This document shows, in pieces, positions 33,748 through 42,896 of a stretch of 64,000 bases of DNA. Positions within the stretch are counted from its first letter, which is position 1. Each line of letters begins with the position of its first letter. This DNA comes from Streptomyces sp. YPW6 (GTDB taxonomy: Bacteria; Actinomycetota; Actinomycetes; Streptomycetales; Streptomycetaceae): positions 744,001 through 808,000 of the forward strand of contig NZ_CP076457.1 of assembly GCF_018866325.1 (NCBI RefSeq), written 5' to 3'. A program made the position numbers and the translations under genes. The notes beneath the pieces are model-generated. The model worked only from the letters and a program-made list of their open reading frames with translations, was not told the DNA's origin and ran no database searches.

Positions 33748-34622
33748 TGACCAGGACCCTTCGCCGCCCCCGCGGCGCACGGCTCGCGCTCACCGGGGCG
33801 CTGCTCGCCGGGCTCGCCCTCCTCGGCACGGCGGGCCCGGCGTTCGCGGACGACCCGTCGGCGAGCGCGAGCCCCGCCGGGGACGAGGCCGGGCCCACGG
33901 AGGCCGGCACCACGTTCCGTACGGCGACCGCCCTGGAACAGGGCCAGTCCGGCACCGCCCAGGCCTCGGCCGGCGACTACCTGTACTGGGTGTTCCCGGC
34001 CGACGCCGGTCAGCGTCCCACCGTCGAGGCAACCGTCAAGCTGCCCGAGAGCGCCGCCCGGCGCGGTACGTCCACGTGGCAGGTCGACGTGTACGACGGG
34101 CTGCGCCGCCGCCAGGCCTGCATGTACGGGCACCAGACCCGCAAGGCCGCGGCCGACGCCGCCTCCGTCGAGCTGTCCTGCGTCCTGCGCCCCGTGCGGT
34201 CCTGGTCCGAGCCGTGGGCGAACGACCCGCTGCCCGGGAGCTACTACATCCGCCTCACGGTGGTGGACCTGCCCGCCGCCGATCTGGGGCTGCCGGTCGG
34301 GGTGGAGGTGAGGACGAGCTTCAAGGAGCTGGGCGGGGCCCACGACCGGGACGGCACTCTCGCCGAACCGCTCGTGCCGGGCGTCTCCGTCGCCTCGGCT
34401 GGCGAGTCGGGCGAGGCGGGAGACGGAGGTGACGGGGGCGCTGCGGAGGCGCCGCGGACCGTCGCCACCGGTGAGCCGGAGGACGGCTGGGCCTCGGGCT
34501 GGTGGACCGACCGCTGGCTGTGGACCGTGGGCGGTGGCGTACTCGCCGCGCTGGCGGCCGTGTTCGGCTACTCGCTGACGCGGGGCCGGGGCCGCCCGGC
34601 CCACGTACCGCCCGGCGTCTGA
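33747..34622 (+). CDS. membrane-anchored partner of the VWA protein, unknown
   Basis: A 291-residue protein from ATG 33747, coupled by a 1-nt overlap to the VWA gene. It has a signal peptide (about 1-35, ending PAFADDP) and an extracellular beta domain beginning GTTFRTATALEQGQSGTAQA, with FPADAGQRPTVEATVKLPES. This resembles the beta-sandwich half of its neighbour, which also has a SAGDYLYWVF / HRWYRVDV type strand. A Gly/Glu linker and a C-terminal transmembrane helix (WLWTVGGGVLAALAAVFGYS) follow. Two cysteines are present (RRQACMYG, ELSCVLR). The two proteins probably form a surface complex; the ligand is unknown. Confidence 0.85.
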   Translation: MTRTLRRPRGARLALTGALLAGLALLGTAGPAFADDPSASASPAGDEAGPTEAGTTFRTATALEQGQSGTAQASAGDYLYWVFPADAGQRPTVEATVKLPESAARRGTSTWQVDVYDGLRRRQACMYGHQTRKAAADAASVELSCVLRPVRSWSEPWANDPLPGSYYIRLTVVDLPAADLGLPVGVEVRTSFKELGGAHDRDGTLAEPLVPGVSVASAGESGEAGDGGDGGAAEAPRTVATGEPEDGWASGWWTDRWLWTVGGGVLAALAAVFGYSLTRGRGRPAHVPPGV

Positions 34623-34633
34623 CAGGCGCCGGG
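34611..34633 (+). terminator. hairpin overlapping the stop of the VWA-partner gene
   Basis: CCCGGCG (34611-34617) and CGCCGGG (34627-34633) form a 7-bp stem around the TGA stop at 34620-34622. It may be a terminator or a translational end structure. Confidence 0.5.
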
Positions 34634-34778
34634 CCGCGCCCGCACGGCGGCTCTCCCCGGCCTCGACGGTCCCGGCTCCCCGGCGGGGGCGGGATCATCG
34701 AGTCCGGGGAACGCCCGGCCGGGGGCGCCGCAGCGGCGGGGTACGCTCGGCCGGGTCGCCGCAGCGGAGGGGAACAGG

Positions 34779-35225
34779 ATGAGCGGGACGACGACGTACG
34801 TACGGTTCCAGAGCACCGAGCGCGACCCCCGGGGCCACTTCCCGGGCATCTTCGCCCTGGCCAACCGGCTGGCGCGGGAGGGGCGGCTCAGCGAGGAGCA
34901 GCACCGCTTCTGGCGGTCGGGGAACGACTGGTACGACGCCGCCTACCCCGACCCCTCGCGGGTCGATCCGACGGTGTACGACCCCGAGGTCAACCCCGGG
35001 GCCGTGGCCTGGTTCAAGGAGACGGCGACGCATCTGCTGGACCGGATCCCGGGCTATCTCGCGCTGCTGGCCGCGCACGGGGTGGCGTGCGAACGGCTGG
35101 ATTCGGTGGATCCCGGCCGGGTCGTGTACGAGGACGAGGTCCAGGTCGTCGTGGTGCCCCGGCCCGGCGACGGGCCCGGAGCGGGAGCGGCGGTGCCCGG
35201 GGGTGACTCCGGCCGGGCTCGGTGA
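34779..35225 (+). CDS. hypothetical cytoplasmic protein (148 residues)
   Basis: Starts at ATG 34779 with GGAGGGG just upstream, an excellent ribosome site. The product has a conserved-looking N-terminus (TTYVRFQSTERDPRGHFPG) and a helical middle, LANRLAREGRLSEEQHRFWR, then WYDAAYPDPSRVDPTVYDPE. It ends in a disordered Gly/Pro/Ala tail. No signal peptide or membrane helix. I recognise the type as a recurrent Streptomyces hypothetical but know no function. The neighbours on both sides have clear terminators or long gaps, so it is a monocistronic gene. Confidence 0.75.
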   Translation: MSGTTTYVRFQSTERDPRGHFPGIFALANRLAREGRLSEEQHRFWRSGNDWYDAAYPDPSRVDPTVYDPEVNPGAVAWFKETATHLLDRIPGYLALLAAHGVACERLDSVDPGRVVYEDEVQVVVVPRPGDGPGAGAAVPGGDSGRAR

Positions 35226-35541
35226 TCCGGTCCGTGCCGGTCCCCTGGCCCGCCCGGTGACAGCGGTACGCGCACGGAGCGCCTCGCCTCACCGCCTCAC
35301 CGCCGCACCGCGTCGGCCTTCCCGCCGGATGTCCGCACGGGGACGAAACTCCTCCCGCGATCCCTGTCCGCATCCGTGGACGGCTGCGGCTGATCCCGAC
35401 AACTCACCCGTCCCACACCGCTTCTGACGGATTTCGGCCACGCCCGGCGGACGCCCTGGCGGAGCGCCGCCGCCATCGTGTTCGATGGGCTCGAACGGTC
35501 GCGCGCCGGCAGTGGCGCGCCCCAGGGAGCGGAGTTCCTCG
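35226..35541. other. intergenic region with two inverted repeats before the P450 gene
   Basis: A 316-bp region with no gene. Just upstream of the P450 start lie GTTCGA-N5-TCGAAC (35480-35496), a possible operator, and a stem GCGCGCC/GGCGCGC (35501-35507 and 35514-35520) close to the ribosome site, which could influence translation. Confidence 0.5.
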
Positions 35542-36909
35542 ATGTCCACGCAGACCGGCCCGGCGCTCGACACCCAGCCGAGCGGCCACGCGTTCGCGCC
35601 GGGACCCAAGGGGCTGCCGCTGGTGGGGAACCTGCCGCAGTTCGGCAAGAACCCGCTGGCCTTCTTCGAACTGCTCCGCGGACACGGGGACATGGTGCGC
35701 TGGCGGTTCGGCCGCAACCGGTGCGTCTTCCTCTCCGACCCCGACTGCATCGGCGAGTTGCTGACCGAGACGGAGCACACCTTCGACCAGCCGAATCTCG
35801 GCATCGCCTTCCGTACGGTGCTGGGCAACGGGATGCTCGTGGCGCGGGGCCGCGACTGGCGGCGCAAACGCTCGCTGGTGCAGCCCTCGGTGCGGCCCAA
35901 GCAGGTCAGGTCCTACGCGGCCACCATGGCGGACTCGGCGGTGGAGCTGGCGGACCGCTGGTCGGACGGCCAACGGATCGACGTCAAGCAGGAGATGTCC
36001 GCGCTCACGCAGAAGATCGCCGTGCGCACGATCTTCGGGGTGGACACCCCGGCGGACTCCGAGGCGATGGGGCGGGCGATGGACATCGCCCAGATGGAGA
36101 TCGGCAAGGAGTTCGCCGGGATCGGCGCGCTGCTCCCCGACTGGGTGCCGACCCCGGGCCGGACGCGCATCAAGAAGGCCGCCGCCGTCATCGACGCCGA
36201 GGTGGGCCGGGTGGTCGCCCGGCACCGGGACGGTGAGGAGGAACGCCCCGACCTGCTCAGCCGGTTGCTGACCGCCGTCGACGAGAGCGGGACGCGCCTC
36301 ACCGACGACGAGATCCGCGACGAGACGGTCACGCTCTACATCGGCGGTCACGAGACGACGAGCACGACGCTGGTGTGGGCGTGGTATCTGCTCGGCCGCA
36401 GCCCCCGGGTGCGCGACGCGCTCGCCGAGGAGCTGGACCGGGTGCTCGGCGACCGGGAGCCCGGCTTCGAGGACTACGCCCGGCTGACGTACACCCAGGC
36501 CGTGGTGAAGGAGACGCTGCGGCTGTACCCGGCGGTCTGGCTGATCACCGGGATCGCCAAGGAGGGGGCGGTGATCGGGGGCCTGCCCATCGAGGAGGGC
36601 ACCCGGGTGTGGAGCAGCCAGTGGTCCACCCAGCGCGACGCGCGGTGGTTCCCGGAGCCGGAGGAGTTCCGGCCGGAGCGCTGGGATTCCGCGAGCGGTG
36701 ACGAGATCGCGGAGTACGCGTGGTTCCCGTTCGGCGGCGGGCCCCGGGTCTGCATCGGTACGCGCTTCGCGATGGTGGAGGCCGTCCTCCTGCTGGCGGT
36801 ACTGGCCCGCCGCTTCACCCTGGACGTGGACCCGGGCGAGATCACGCCCGTGACGGGACTGACGCTCCAGCCGGACCGGGACGTCACCGCGACGGTCCGG
36901 GCGCGGTAG
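35542..36909 (+). CDS. cytochrome P450
   Basis: A 455-residue P450. ATG 35542 (MSTQTGPALDTQPSGHAF) is chosen because it follows GGGAGCGGAG at suitable distance; the frame is open 19 codons further up without a site. Motifs are all standard: I-helix TLYIGGHETTSTTLVWAW, K-helix VVKETLRLYPAVW (ExxR intact), meander FRPERWD, haem loop WFPFGGGPRVCIGTRFA. The N-terminal PKGLPLVGNLPQFGKNPLAF and the length resemble soluble, fatty-acid or terpenoid hydroxylases related to CYP183/CYP102-type domains. No redox partner or biosynthetic gene is adjacent, so the substrate is unknown. It ends at a strong bidirectional terminator. Confidence 0.93.
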   Translation: MSTQTGPALDTQPSGHAFAPGPKGLPLVGNLPQFGKNPLAFFELLRGHGDMVRWRFGRNRCVFLSDPDCIGELLTETEHTFDQPNLGIAFRTVLGNGMLVARGRDWRRKRSLVQPSVRPKQVRSYAATMADSAVELADRWSDGQRIDVKQEMSALTQKIAVRTIFGVDTPADSEAMGRAMDIAQMEIGKEFAGIGALLPDWVPTPGRTRIKKAAAVIDAEVGRVVARHRDGEEERPDLLSRLLTAVDESGTRLTDDEIRDETVTLYIGGHETTSTTLVWAWYLLGRSPRVRDALAEELDRVLGDREPGFEDYARLTYTQAVVKETLRLYPAVWLITGIAKEGAVIGGLPIEEGTRVWSSQWSTQRDARWFPEPEEFRPERWDSASGDEIAEYAWFPFGGGPRVCIGTRFAMVEAVLLLAVLARRFTLDVDPGEITPVTGLTLQPDRDVTATVRAR

Positions 36910-37000
36910 CGGGAGGGCGGACCGGACCCCGGGAGGAGCACGGCGCCTCGGAGGGGAGCACCGGCGCCTCGGGGGATACCGGCGCCCGGCGGACCGCAGT

Positions 37001-37038
37001 CGGCGCCCGGCTCCTGGGTAGCAGGGAGCCGGGCGCCG
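37001..37038. terminator. bidirectional hairpin terminator
   Basis: A perfect 14-bp inverted repeat, CGGCGCCCGGCTCC (37001-37014) and GGAGCCGGGCGCCG (37025-37038), with a 10-nt loop lies between the convergent P450 gene and the binding-protein gene (stop at 37046). Confidence 0.92.
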
Positions 37039-37045
37039 GAGCGTG

Positions 37046-38020
37046 TCAGTCCGCGGGCAGCCACTTCTTCCAGACGTCCGGGTGGCGCTCGATCCAGCGC
37101 TTCGCCGCCTCCTGGGGAGTGAGCTTCTGCGAGGCGATCATCTCGGACACCTCGTTCTGGTCCTCCTCCGACCAGTGGAACTTCTTCAGGAACGCGGACG
37201 CGTCCCCGCCGCGGTCGGCGAAGTCGGCGTTGAGGAACTTCTGCAACGGAGTCGTCGGGTAGGCGCAGTCGATGTCCGCAGGGTCCTTGGCCGCGCACTC
37301 GTCCGTGTACTCGGGCAGCTCCACCTCCACCATCGGCACCTCGTTGAACAGCCACTGCGGCTGGTACCAGTAGCTGAGGAAGGGCTTCTTCGCCTTGGCG
37401 AACTGCTGGATCTGGGTGATCTGGGCCGCCTCGGAGCCGGCGAAGACCACCTTGTAGTCGAGATCCAGGTTCTTCACCAGGGCCACGTCGTTGGTGACGT
37501 AGGACGGCGAGCCGTCCATCAGCTGGCCCTTGCCGCCGCTCTCGGCGGTCCTCAGCCGGTCCGCGTACTTGTTGAGGTTCTTCCAGTCGGTGACGTCGGG
37601 GTTCTCGTCGGCCCAGTACTTCGGGACGTACCAGCCGATGTGGCCGGTGACGCCGAGGTCGCCGCCGGGGACGATGGTCTTCTTCTCGTCGACGTACAGC
37701 TTCTCCTGGTCCGGGTGGCCCCAGTCCTCCAGGATCGCGTCGACGCGGCCCTGGCTGAGGGCGTCCCAGGCGGGGACCTCGTCGGTCTGGACGAGGTCGA
37801 CGCGGTAGCCGAGCTCCTCCTTGAGGAGCTGCTCGGCGACGGCGACGTTCGCCTGGGCGCCGACCCAGGACTGGACGGAGAGCGTCACCGTCTTGACCCC
37901 GGCGGGGGCGGCGAACGGGGAGGCCTGCTTGGTCATGTCGGCGGCGCCGCAGCCCGCCGTGGCGAGCAGAGCTGCGGCCGACGACAGCGCCGTGATCAGG
38001 CGCGTACGGGAGCGGTTCAT
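37046..38020 (-). CDS. opuAC: glycine betaine/choline ABC transporter substrate-binding lipoprotein
   Basis: A 324-residue extracellular lipoprotein from ATG 38020 (AGGAGA upstream). The signal peptide ends in the lipobox LATAGCGA. The mature protein matches the OpuAC/ProX type: VTLSVQSWVGAQANVAVAEQ, then VDAILEDWGHPDQEKLYVDE and HIGWYVPKYWADENPDVTDW, with several Trp/Tyr for an aromatic cation cage (FLSYWYQPQWLFNEVP). The end HPDVWKKWLPAD is family-like. It follows the permease by 1 nt and is the last gene of the import operon. Confidence 0.95.
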   Translation of the reverse strand: MNRSRTRLITALSSAAALLATAGCGAADMTKQASPFAAPAGVKTVTLSVQSWVGAQANVAVAEQLLKEELGYRVDLVQTDEVPAWDALSQGRVDAILEDWGHPDQEKLYVDEKKTIVPGGDLGVTGHIGWYVPKYWADENPDVTDWKNLNKYADRLRTAESGGKGQLMDGSPSYVTNDVALVKNLDLDYKVVFAGSEAAQITQIQQFAKAKKPFLSYWYQPQWLFNEVPMVEVELPEYTDECAAKDPADIDCAYPTTPLQKFLNADFADRGGDASAFLKKFHWSEEDQNEVSEMIASQKLTPQEAAKRWIERHPDVWKKWLPAD

Positions 38021-38021
38021 C

Positions 38022-40007
38022 TCAGCTCTCCTGTCGCTGGCGGCGGGTGGTGGGCTGGGTGACCCGGTCGAGCATCAGGCCGAGGCAGACGATCGCCGCT
38101 CCGGCGACGAGACCGGTGGCCAGGTCGCCCTGGGCGAGGCCGAGGACGACCTCGTAGCCGAGGGCGCCGGAGCCGACGAGTCCGCCGATGATGACGACGG
38201 CGAGGACCAGCACGACCGCCTGGTTGACGGCGAGCAGCAGGGAGGGCCTGGCCAGCGGGATCTGCACCTGGCGCAGTTGCTGGCCCGGGGTCGCGCCGAG
38301 GGAGCGGGCGCCCTCCATCGCCGCCGGGTCGACGCCCCGCAGCCCCTGGGTGGTGATGCGGATGACGGCGGGCAGCGCGTAGACGACCGCGGCCGCGGCG
38401 GCGGGCGCGCGGCCGACGCCGAACAGTGCGACGACGGGGATCAGGTAGACGAACTGCGGCATGGTCTGGAAGACGTCCAGGACCGGTCGCAGCAGCTTCT
38501 CCAGGCGTTCGCTGCGGGCCGTCCCGACGGCGACGCCGAAGCCGATGACCAGGGTGACGGCGACGGCGGCGAGCACCTGGCTGAGGGTGTCCATGGAGGG
38601 CTTCCACACGCCGAGCACGCCGATCGCGGCCATGGCGAGGACGGCGGTGGCGGCGGTCCGCCAGGTGCCGATGGTCCAGGCGAGGGCGGCGACGATCAGC
38701 AGCACCGACCACCAGGGCAGTCCGGTGAGGCCGCTGCGCAGGGGGTTGAGGACACCGCTGGTGAAGTGGGAGGCGAGGTCGGCGGTGCCGCCGACGACGG
38801 GCACCCCCGTGTAGAGGTGGTCGACCATCCAGTCCTTGGCGGTGTTGACCGGTCCGGCGATGGCCACGGTGACGTTCTCGGGCCAGACCCGCCCGTCGGC
38901 GAGCCGCCCGACGACGGCGACGACCGCGGTGAGCGCGGCGGCCAGGGACCAGCCGCGCCAGCCGCGCAGCAGGGCCGGGCCGGTGGGCTCGGCGCCGATG
39001 CGGTGTCCCGCCGCCTCCGTCGTGCGGTCCAGCACGACGGCCAGCAGCACGATCGGGATGCCCGCGGCGAGGGCGGCGCCGACGTCCACGGAGGACAGCG
39101 CCTGGTAGACCCGGTCGCCGAGGCCCCCGGCACCGATCACGGAGGCGATGACGGCCATGGAGAGCGCCATCATGATGGTCTGGTTGAGGCCGAGGAGGAG
39201 TTCCTTGCGGGCCAGCGGGAGCCGGGCGCTCAGCAGCCGCTGGCGTCCGGTCGCGCCGAGCGAGGTGACGGCCTCCATGACGCCGCCGTCCGCGCCGCGC
39301 AGACCGAGCGCGGTGAGCCGGGCCATCGGCGGGGCCGCGTACACGACGGTGGCGAGGACGGCGCCGGGCACGCCGATGCCGAACACCAGCACCACGGGCA
39401 GCAGATAGGCGAAGGCGGGCAGCACCTGCATGGTGTCCAGGACCGGTCGCAGGATGCGGAACACCCGGTCCGAGAGCCCGGCGGCGAGACCGAGGAGCAG
39501 CCCCAGGACGACGGAGGCGAGAACGGCGACGACCATCAGCGCGAGCGTCTGCATGGTGGGGACCCACATGCCGAGCAGCCCGCAGAGCAGGAACGACACG
39601 CCCGCGGTGAGGGCCAGGCGCACTCCGGCGACGCGCCAGGCGACGGCGGCGGCGAACACGGTGACGCCGGCCCAGCCGAGGGCCAGGAGGAGCAGGTAGA
39701 CGCCGCGTACGGAGAGCACGACGGCGTTGCTGATGTGGCCGAAGAAGTAGAGGAACAGCGGGTGGCTGTCGCGGTTGGAGACGATCCAGTCCGTGACCTC
39801 GCCGAGCGGGGCCGAGAGGTCGGCGGTCAGCGCCTCGGGCCAGACCCCGCCGCCCCAGCGGCCGTGCACGAGCGGCACGACGACGACGGCGACGAGCGCG
39901 AGCAGCAGAAGCTTCGCGGCGGCGGGACGGTCGCGGAGGACGGCCAGCGGCCCGCGGCGCGTACCCGGGGCGGCGGGGCGGGCCGGGGTGGCCTGTGCGG
40001 TGGCCAT
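38022..40007 (-). CDS. opuAB: glycine betaine ABC transporter, double permease
   Basis: A 661-residue protein with two ProW-type permease units in one chain, from ATG 40007 (coupled TGATG to the ATPase gene). Each half has five or so membrane helices and its own EAA loop: SLGATGRQRLLSARLPLARK in the first half and SLGATPGQQLRQVQIPLARP in the second. Both are followed by a similar helix, LGLNQTIMMALSMAVIASVI and LAVNQAVVLVLAVVIIGGLV. This is an internal duplication and fusion making one polypeptide do the work of a dimer, a form known in actinobacteria. It imports quaternary amines with the neighbouring ATPase and lipoprotein. Confidence 0.93.
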   Translation of the reverse strand: MATAQATPARPAAPGTRRGPLAVLRDRPAAAKLLLLALVAVVVVPLVHGRWGGGVWPEALTADLSAPLGEVTDWIVSNRDSHPLFLYFFGHISNAVVLSVRGVYLLLLALGWAGVTVFAAAVAWRVAGVRLALTAGVSFLLCGLLGMWVPTMQTLALMVVAVLASVVLGLLLGLAAGLSDRVFRILRPVLDTMQVLPAFAYLLPVVLVFGIGVPGAVLATVVYAAPPMARLTALGLRGADGGVMEAVTSLGATGRQRLLSARLPLARKELLLGLNQTIMMALSMAVIASVIGAGGLGDRVYQALSSVDVGAALAAGIPIVLLAVVLDRTTEAAGHRIGAEPTGPALLRGWRGWSLAAALTAVVAVVGRLADGRVWPENVTVAIAGPVNTAKDWMVDHLYTGVPVVGGTADLASHFTSGVLNPLRSGLTGLPWWSVLLIVAALAWTIGTWRTAATAVLAMAAIGVLGVWKPSMDTLSQVLAAVAVTLVIGFGVAVGTARSERLEKLLRPVLDVFQTMPQFVYLIPVVALFGVGRAPAAAAAVVYALPAVIRITTQGLRGVDPAAMEGARSLGATPGQQLRQVQIPLARPSLLLAVNQAVVLVLAVVIIGGLVGSGALGYEVVLGLAQGDLATGLVAGAAIVCLGLMLDRVTQPTTRRQRQES

Positions 40008-41182
40008 CAGGCGGTCACCTCCCGGGTGCCGTCCGGCGCGTCGGGAGCCCCGGACGCGGGGGCGGTCGACGCCGGCGTGGCGGCGTCGCCGGCGCCGTCC
40101 GTTCCGGCCACGACGTCCAGCAGGCAGGCGTGGTCGACGACGCCGACGAGGCGGCCGCCGTCCATCACGCGGGCGGCGGGGTCGCCGGAGCGGGAGACCG
40201 CTTCGATGGCCTCGGAGACGGTGGCGTCGGTGCGCACGGCCGGGCCGCGCTCGCTCTCCCCGGCGAGCGCGGGCCGCATGGCGGTGGCGACGGTGAGGAC
40301 CTGCTCGCGCGGCACGTCGCGGACGAACTCGCGGACGTAGTCGTCGGCGGGCGAGCCCACGATCTCCTCGGGGGTGCCGAGCTGGACGATGCCGCCGTCG
40401 CGCATGAGCGCGATCCGGGTGCCCAGGCGGAGGGCCTCGCTGAGGTCGTGGGTGATGAAGACCATGGTGCGGCCCTCCTCGCGGTGCAGGCGGACCACCT
40501 CGTCCTGCATCTCGCGGCGGATCAGCGGGTCCAGCGCGCTGAACGGCTCGTCGAAGAGGAGGACGGAGGGATCGACGGCGAGCGCGCGGGCGAGGCCGAC
40601 ACGCTGCTGCTGGCCGCCGGAGAGCTGCGAGGGGCGGCGGTCCTCCAGGCCGTCGAGACCGACCTTGGCGACCAGTTCGGCGGCCCTGGCGCGGCGTTCG
40701 GGCTTGCCGAGGCCCTGGATCTCCAGGCCGTAGGCGACGTTGTCCAGCACCGTGCGGTGCGGCAGCAGTCCGAAGTGCTGGAAGACCATCGCGGCCCGGT
40801 GGCGGCGCAGTTCGCGCAGCCGGGAGCGGTCCATCGCGAGGACGTCCTCGCCGTCGATGGCGAGGGTGCCGCTGGTGGGCTCGATGAGCCGGGTCAGACA
40901 GCGTACGAGGGTCGACTTGCCGGAGCCCGACAGGCCCATGACGACGAAGACCTCGCCCTTGCGGACGTCGAACGAGACGTCGCGGACGGCGGCGGTGCAG
41001 CCGGTGGCCTCGCGCAGTTCGGCGGGCGGGAGTGCCCCGTACTCGCTGCCGGGAATCCGGTCGGACTTGGGTCCGAAGACCTTCCAGAGGTTGCGTACGG
41101 AGAACACGGGGTTCTCGTCGCCTCCGGTGGCTCCCGCCTCGCCGGCGGGCTCGGTGGTCTTGAGGGTCTCGGTTCCGGTCAT
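40007..41182 (-). CDS. opuAA: glycine betaine ABC transporter ATPase (OpuAA/ProV type)
   Basis: A 391-residue ATPase from ATG 41182, which overlaps the GMC gene stop by 4 nt. Walker A is [19 protein letters not shown], the Q loop [20 protein letters not shown], the signature [16 protein letters not shown], Walker [21 protein letters not shown], and the switch His [18 protein letters not shown]-terminal region of about 100 residues ([33 protein letters not shown]) is a CBS-like regulatory domain, as in osmosensing ProV/OpuA. It drives the opuAB/opuAC importer. Confidence 0.97.
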   Translation of the reverse strand: MTGTETLKTTEPAGEAGATGGDENPVFSVRNLWKVFGPKSDRIPGSEYGALPPAELREATGCTAAVRDVSFDVRKGEVFVVMGLSGSGKSTLVRCLTRLIEPTSGTLAIDGEDVLAMDRSRLRELRRHRAAMVFQHFGLLPHRTVLDNVAYGLEIQGLGKPERRARAAELVAKVGLDGLEDRRPSQLSGGQQQRVGLARALAVDPSVLLFDEPFSALDPLIRREMQDEVVRLHREEGRTMVFITHDLSEALRLGTRIALMRDGGIVQLGTPEEIVGSPADDYVREFVRDVPREQVLTVATAMRPALAGESERGPAVRTDATVSEAIEAVSRSGDPAARVMDGGRLVGVVDHACLLDVVAGTDGAGDAATPASTAPASGAPDAPDGTREVTA

Positions 41183-42798
41183 CGGGCATCGCCTCCGGTG
41201 CTGGTGCTGGTTCCGTCGGCCGGCGCGGTCGCGTGCGCCTGGCCGGCGAGGAGTTCGGCGCACTTCTCGCCGACCATCAGGACGCCGATCATCGGGTTGA
41301 CGGCGGGCATGGTCGGGAAGACGGACGCGTCGGCGATCCGGATGCCCTGAAGGCCACGGATGCGCAGCTGCGGGTCCACGACGGCCTCGTGGTCGTCGGT
41401 GGCGCCCATCCTGCAGGTGCCCGCCGGGTGGTAGACGGTGTGGGCGACCTTGCGGGCGTACTCGCTGATGTCCTCGTCCGAGGTGACCTCGGGGCCGGGG
41501 CACACCTCGCGCTTGAGCCAGTGGGCCAGCGGCTCGGTGCGTGCGATCTCGCGGGCGAGCTTGATGCCGTCGACCAGGGTGCGGCCGTCGTAGTCGTCCT
41601 CGTCGGTGAAGTAGCGGAAGTCCAGGGCCGGCTTGACCTCGGGGTCGGCGCTCGTGAGGTAGAGGCGGCCCCGGCTGCGCGGCTTGGGGATGTTCGGGGT
41701 CATCGACACGCCGTGCTCGGGCTTCTCGTAGCCGAGCCGCTCCGGATTGTCGGTGAAGGGGATCTGGTAGAAGTGGAACATCAGGTCCGGGCCCCGGGAT
41801 CCGGGGTCGCGGCGGACGAAGAGTCCCGCGTCGGAGTCCATCGCGGAGTTCTCCGGGATGGGCCCGTCGGTCTCCCAGACGATGACGGACTCCGGGTGGT
41901 CGAGCAGGTTCTCGCCGACGCCCGGAAGGTCGTGGCGGACCTCGATGCCCAGCGCCGACAGGTCCTCGCGCGGGCCGATCCCGGAGTGCATCAGCAGCCG
42001 GGGGGTGTCCACCGCGCCCGCGCAGACGATGACTTCGCGGGCCGCGCGCAGCAGCACCTCCTCGCCGTCCTTCCTACGGACGTGGACGCCGGTGGCGCGG
42101 GTGCCGTCGAACTCCAGGCGGTAGGCCCAGGTCTCCAGCAGGATCCGGAGGTTGGGGCGGTCACCGGCCTCGATGTGCGGGTGGAGGTAGGCCACCGAGG
42201 CGGACGAGCGCTTGTTGTTCTCGGGGTGGTAGGCGAGGTCGAAGAAGCCGACGCCCTCGTGGAACGGCTTGCGGTTGAAGCCCTCCACGCGCGGGACCCC
42301 GGCCGCCTCCTGGGCCGCGTCGACGAAGTCGCGGGCGATGGCGTTGCGGTCCTTCTCGTCGACCGGGACGATGTTGTTGCGGAGCTTGGCGAAGTACGGG
42401 TCCATCGCGGCGGCGTCCCAGCCGTCGGCGCCCGCCTCGGCCCACTCGTCCCAGTCGCCGGGCAGCGGCTTGAAGCTGATCAGCGTGTTGTGCGAGGAGC
42501 ATCCGCCCAGCACCCGGGCGCGGCTGTGCCGGATGTGGCTGTTGCCGCGCGGCTGCTCGGTGGTCGGGTAGTCGTAGTCCAGGTCACCGCCGAGCAGGCC
42601 GAGCCAGCGGCGCAGGGTCAGCACGTCGTCTCGGTCGATGTCGGTGGGACCGCCCTCGATCACGGTGACGGTGACGTCGGGGTCCTCGGTGAGCCGGGAG
42701 GCGATGACCGACCCGGCGGTGCCGCCGCCGACGATCACGTAGTCGGCCACGGCGCCCTCGGGATCGGGGACTGCGGTGCTGCGGGGGGTGGAAGGCAT
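41179..42798 (-). CDS. betA: GMC-family choline dehydrogenase
   Basis: A 539-residue FAD oxidoreductase from ATG 42798 with AAGGAG upstream. FAD-binding motif [23 protein letters not shown] signature regions [20 protein letters not shown] and [18 protein letters not shown], and the C-terminal [20 protein letters not shown] with the active-site His. In the context of a betaine aldehyde dehydrogenase gene upstream and betaine import genes downstream, the likely reaction is choline to betaine aldehyde. BetA-type enzymes are membrane-associated and usually oxygen- or quinone-dependent. The symbol is by context; other alcohol substrates cannot be excluded. Confidence 0.9.
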   Translation of the reverse strand: MPSTPRSTAVPDPEGAVADYVIVGGGTAGSVIASRLTEDPDVTVTVIEGGPTDIDRDDVLTLRRWLGLLGGDLDYDYPTTEQPRGNSHIRHSRARVLGGCSSHNTLISFKPLPGDWDEWAEAGADGWDAAAMDPYFAKLRNNIVPVDEKDRNAIARDFVDAAQEAAGVPRVEGFNRKPFHEGVGFFDLAYHPENNKRSSASVAYLHPHIEAGDRPNLRILLETWAYRLEFDGTRATGVHVRRKDGEEVLLRAAREVIVCAGAVDTPRLLMHSGIGPREDLSALGIEVRHDLPGVGENLLDHPESVIVWETDGPIPENSAMDSDAGLFVRRDPGSRGPDLMFHFYQIPFTDNPERLGYEKPEHGVSMTPNIPKPRSRGRLYLTSADPEVKPALDFRYFTDEDDYDGRTLVDGIKLAREIARTEPLAHWLKREVCPGPEVTSDEDISEYARKVAHTVYHPAGTCRMGATDDHEAVVDPQLRIRGLQGIRIADASVFPTMPAVNPMIGVLMVGEKCAELLAGQAHATAPADGTSTSTGGDAR

Positions 42799-42896
42799 CG
42801 GTCACTGCTCCTTCTGCAAGGTTCGTGCGTGTGCGTGGTGCTGCGAACAGCCGGGCGGGGCCCCGGGGTCACTCCGGCCCGGGGCCCCCGCAGGCG

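Noticed and set aside
37821..40340. An 839-codon open frame on the plus strand opposite the double permease gene.
   Set aside because: Its product is Asp/Gly/His-rich low complexity and it exactly mirrors the permease and ATPase genes on the minus strand, whose motifs are unmistakable. It is an artefact of GC-rich codon bias.
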